From positions 1 through 54,895 of the forward strand of contig CALUKH010000001.1 in NCBI GenBank assembly GCA_944321185.1: a DNA stretch of 54,895 nt. The letters run 5' to 3'. Source of the stretch: an uncultured Alistipes sp. (GTDB lineage: Bacteria > Bacteroidota > Bacteroidia > Bacteroidales > Rikenellaceae). This document shows, piece by piece, positions 52,110 to 54,895 of the stretch. A program made the position numbers and the translations under genes. A model generated the notes under the pieces. It worked only from the letters and a program-made list of their open reading frames with translations. It did not search any database and was not told where the DNA came from. The stretch's first letter is position 1. Every line of letters begins with the position of its first letter.

Positions 52110-53783
52110 ATGAAAAACCTCGAAATCCTGCGGACGGGAGCACGCTGTGCCGTCGTGCCGCTGACACTGGCGACCCTGCCGGGTTGCGACGGCGGAGAGC
52201 CCAAACGCCCCAACATTCTCGTGATGATGACCGACGACCACACGGCCCAGGCCATGAGCTGCTACGGGAGCCTGCTGGTCGAGACCCCGAATCTGGACCG
52301 TCTGGCGCGCGAGGGGATGCTCTTCGAGAACTGCTACGTCTCGAACGCCATCTCGGGCCCCTCGCGGGCCTGCATCCTCACGGGCAAGTACAGCCACGTA
52401 AACGGCTTCACGGACAATTCGCGCACCTTCGACGGCGATCAGCCCACCTTCCCCAAGCTGCTGCACGAAGCGGGCTACCAGACGGCGATGATCGGCAAGT
52501 GGCACCTGAATTCCGATCCGCAGGGGTTCGATTTCTGGAGCATCCTCGTGGGGCAGGGCGAGTACTACGCGCCGCAGTTCATCGAGAACGGCGAGCCGCG
52601 CACCGAGCCGGGCTACGTCACGGACATCATCACAGACAAGGCCCTCTCGTTTCTCGAGCGGCGGGATCCTTCGCGGCCTTTCGCCATGCTCTACTACCAC
52701 AAGGCGCCGCACCGCAACTGGATGCCGGCGCAGCGTCACCTGGGCATCAACGACGAGCGGGTCTATCCCGAGCCGTTCAACCTGCTGGACGACTATTCGG
52801 GACGGGGCAGTGCGGCCCGAGAGCAGGCCATGGAGATCGGGCGCGACATGTGGCCGGAGTGGGATCTGAAGCTGATGACGCCCGAGGAGCTGGCCCAGTC
52901 CTACGTGCTCGAGAGCACGGGCGATGCCAACAAGGATGACGTCGCACGGGCCAACAACTGGCGCAGCAGCGTCATGCAGTACCAGGCGGCCTACAACCGC
53001 ATGACCGACGAGGAGAAGGCGCGTTGGAACGAGGCCTACGCTCCGCGCATTGCCGAGTACGAACGTCTCCGGAAGACGGCCACGCCCGACGAGATGACGC
53101 GCTGGAAGTACCAGCAATATATGAAGGACTACTGTGCGGTGATCCAGGCCGTGGACGAGAACGTGGGGCGTCTGCTGGACTATCTGGAGCAGACGGGCGA
53201 GCTCGACAACACGATCATCGTCTATACTTCGGACCAGGGCTTTTTCCTGGGCGAGCACGGCTGGTTCGACAAGCGCTTCATGTACGAGGAGTGCCAGCGC
53301 ACGCCGCTGCTGGTCCGCTATCCGCCGCTCGTAGGGGCCGGGACGCAGAGCCGAGCCCTGGCCATGAACATCGATCTGGCGCCGACGTTCGTCGATCTGG
53401 CCGGGCTTCCGGTTCCGGACGACATGCAGGGACGTTCGCTGCGCGACGTGCTTGCCTCGGGGGGCGCGACGCCCGAAGGGTGGCGCACGGGGGTCTATTA
53501 CCATTATTACGAGTATCCGTCGTGGCACTCGGTCAAGCGTCACTACGGCATCCGCACGGCCGACTACAAGCTCATCCACTTCTACAACGACGTGGACGAA
53601 TGGGAGCTCTACGACCTGAAACACGATCCGCACGAGATGCAGAACGTCTATAACGATCCCGCCTATGCCGACGTCCGCACGCAGCTGCATGCCGATCTGG
53701 AGCGTCTGCAGCGCGAATGCGGCGATATGGACCCCTGCGAACGGGAGTATGAATTCTTCCGGGGGTCGGATCACCTCGAATAG
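52110..53783 (+). CDS. S1 family sulfatase, N-acetylglucosamine-6-O-sulfatase-like (lipoprotein)
   Basis: A 557-residue sulfatase resembling BT4656 (S1_11), the 6-O-sulfatase of the B. thetaiotaomicron heparin locus. It has lipobox LPGC (Cys26), NILVMMTDDHTAQAMSCYGS, the signature S82-G-P-S-R-A-C with ILTGKYSHVNGFTDNS, MIGKWHLNSDPQGFDFWSIL, and TSDQGFFLGEHGWFDKRFMY. The serine-type site needs the radical SAM maturase anSME, not encoded here. It would remove 6-O-sulfate from glucosamine at chain ends in the periplasm. It starts 119 bp after the first sulfatase and ends 82 bp before the DUF3604 gene. Confidence 0.9.
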   Translation: MKNLEILRTGARCAVVPLTLATLPGCDGGEPKRPNILVMMTDDHTAQAMSCYGSLLVETPNLDRLAREGMLFENCYVSNAISGPSRACILTGKYSHVNGFTDNSRTFDGDQPTFPKLLHEAGYQTAMIGKWHLNSDPQGFDFWSILVGQGEYYAPQFIENGEPRTEPGYVTDIITDKALSFLERRDPSRPFAMLYYHKAPHRNWMPAQRHLGINDERVYPEPFNLLDDYSGRGSAAREQAMEIGRDMWPEWDLKLMTPEELAQSYVLESTGDANKDDVARANNWRSSVMQYQAAYNRMTDEEKARWNEAYAPRIAEYERLRKTATPDEMTRWKYQQYMKDYCAVIQAVDENVGRLLDYLEQTGELDNTIIVYTSDQGFFLGEHGWFDKRFMYEECQRTPLLVRYPPLVGAGTQSRALAMNIDLAPTFVDLAGLPVPDDMQGRSLRDVLASGGATPEGWRTGVYYHYYEYPSWHSVKRHYGIRTADYKLIHFYNDVDEWELYDLKHDPHEMQNVYNDPAYADVRTQLHADLERLQRECGDMDPCEREYEFFRGSDHLE

Positions 53784-53865
53784 CAATCGGCAAACCACAC
53801 CAAAACTCATCCAACACGGGCGGCCGATCCGACGGACCGGCACCCGGACCCAAAACTGCAACGAT

Positions 53866-54895
53866 ATGGACAGACGAGAATTTCTGAAAACTTCGGGCTG
53901 GACCCTGCTGGGGCTTGCGGCCGTGAATACCCTGCCGGGCTGCTCGCGCCTCGGGGACGGGGAGTCGCTTCCCGACGAGGTGAAGCGCGGTTTTCCTTCG
54001 CTTCGGGATCTGAAGGTCTTCTGGGGCGACGTGCACAACCATTGCAACGTGACCTACGGCCACGGCGATCTGTCGGATGCCCTTGCGGCGGCCGAGCAGC
54101 AGCTGGATTTCGTCTCGGTGACGCCGCACGCCATGTGGCCCGACATCCCGGGCGAGAACGACCCCCGGCTGAACTGGGTGATCGGCTACCACACGGCGGC
54201 CTTCCGGCGCCTGCGGGCCGGCGGCTATGAGAAGTACCGGCAGATGATCGAGGCGGCGAACCGTCCGGGACGCTTCCTGACCTTCGTCTCCTACGAGTGC
54301 CACAGCATGGAACACGGCGACCATGTGGCGTTGTTCCGCGATTTAGACGTGCCGCTGGTCGAGTGTACGTCGGTCCCCGATCTGAAGGAGAAGCTGCGCG
54401 GCTATGCCTGCTACGTGACGCCCCACCACATGGGCTATCAGACGGGTTTCCGCGGCTACAACTGGGCGGCCTTCCCGGACAACGATCCGCAAACTCCGTT
54501 CGTGGAGATGTTTTCGCGTCACGGCCTGGCCGAGAGCGACACGGGCGACTACGACTATCTGCACGACATGGGTCCGCGCGTCTGGGAGGGGTCGATCCTC
54601 TACGGACTGGAGCAGGGCCACAAGTTCGGTCTGATGTGTTCGACGGACCAGCATGCCGGGTATCCGGGCAGCTACGGCGACGGCCGGATCGGCGTCTACG
54701 CTTCGTCGCTGGATCGCAACGAACTGTGGGATCAGATGGGCCGTCGGCACGTCTGCGGCGTGACGGGCGACAAGATCAAGATCGATTTCCGCATCAACAA
54801 CGGCGTTCCGGGCGACGTCATCCGCGCCTCGCGCCGCGAAATCTACCTCAATGTCGAGGGGCAGAATGCCATCGACTACGTCGACGTGATCAAGA
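53866..54895 (+). CDS. DUF3604/PHP-like metal-dependent lipoprotein (partial)
   Basis: The first 343 residues are present; the gene runs off the right edge. The N terminus MDRREFLKTSGW matches a twin-arginine signal (RRxFLK) and ends in a lipobox LPGC (Cys26). The mature part has the PHP-like metal motif FWGDVHNHCN (Asp55, His57, His59), SVTPHAMW, SYECHSMEHGDHV, VTPHHMGYQ and CSTDQHAGYPG, consistent with a DUF3604 protein that binds two or three metal ions. The catalytic role is not known; a phosphodiesterase or other hydrolase acting on glycan fragments is possible. It follows the two sulfatases in the same direction, so it is probably part of the heparin locus. Confidence 0.78.
   Translation, partial: MDRREFLKTSGWTLLGLAAVNTLPGCSRLGDGESLPDEVKRGFPSLRDLKVFWGDVHNHCNVTYGHGDLSDALAAAEQQLDFVSVTPHAMWPDIPGENDPRLNWVIGYHTAAFRRLRAGGYEKYRQMIEAANRPGRFLTFVSYECHSMEHGDHVALFRDLDVPLVECTSVPDLKEKLRGYACYVTPHHMGYQTGFRGYNWAAFPDNDPQTPFVEMFSRHGLAESDTGDYDYLHDMGPRVWEGSILYGLEQGHKFGLMCSTDQHAGYPGSYGDGRIGVYASSLDRNELWDQMGRRHVCGVTGDKIKIDFRINNGVPGDVIRASRREIYLNVEGQNAIDYVDVIK

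Noticed and set aside
1-54895. CRISPR arrays, tRNA or rRNA genes, insertion sequences.
   Set aside because: No regularly spaced repeats of 25-40 bp, no tRNA-like cloverleaf with CCA end in the gaps, and no transposase or terminal inverted repeats were seen.

Overview
The window reads as one contiguous piece of a Bacteroidales chromosome, most likely Alistipes or another high-GC Rikenellaceae. The reasons are strong G/C use at third codon positions, SusC/SusD genes, S-type sulfatases, many -7 elements of the Bacteroidetes type TAnnTTTG, few Shine-Dalgarno sequences, and family members (GH97, DUF1573, PG0541-type protein) typical of that phylum. The genus is inference.

Layout. 1-4504: 2-oxoglutarate:ferredoxin oxidoreductase (korB partial, korA), then kduD and kduI for unsaturated uronic acids, all on minus. 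4672-7416: a small phage-like island with a LexA/CI-type S24 repressor, a divergent 95-residue protein and an intact terminase large subunit without any other phage gene. 7565-18497: outer-membrane barrel protein, tsaD, then a plus-strand run of tamB, exbB, exbD, tonB, a DUF1573 protein, an amidohydrolase (mtaD type) and tpx. 18631-22605: glgB and a divergent POT peptide transporter. 22758-29332: TetR regulator plus TolC/MFP/RND efflux operon and its PG0541-type protein. 29567-33392: GH97 glycosidase, MBL-fold hydrolase and SDR enzyme.

33681 to the right edge is a heparin/heparan sulfate utilisation locus in three transcription units. Unit 1 (+): GH88, a PL12 lyase with a duplicated N-terminal half, surface glycan-binding protein, SusC, SusD. 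Unit 2 (-): two PL12 lyases and a PL13 heparin lyase I. Unit 3 (+): a 2-O-sulfatase-like enzyme, a 6-O-sulfatase-like enzyme and a DUF3604 metal-dependent protein cut by the window edge. The likely path is cleavage at the surface by the lipoprotein PL12, uptake by SusCD powered by TonB-ExbB-ExbD, periplasmic lyases and sulfatases, GH88 release of the unsaturated uronate, then KduI and KduD about 30 kb away.

The most notable observation is regulatory. All three promoters of the heparin locus carry direct repeats with an ACA(A)A core, spaced exactly 21 bp and placed at the same distances (-96 and -75, with weaker or additional copies at -54 and -33) from the first T of the TAnnTTTG element. This points to one shared activator, possibly with an AraC-type DNA-binding domain; no such regulator is encoded in the window. 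Other points of interest are the PL12 duplication, the orphan terminase cassette, and a 13-bp perfect palindrome overlapping the tetR promoter. I saw no rRNA, tRNA, CRISPR array or insertion sequence.
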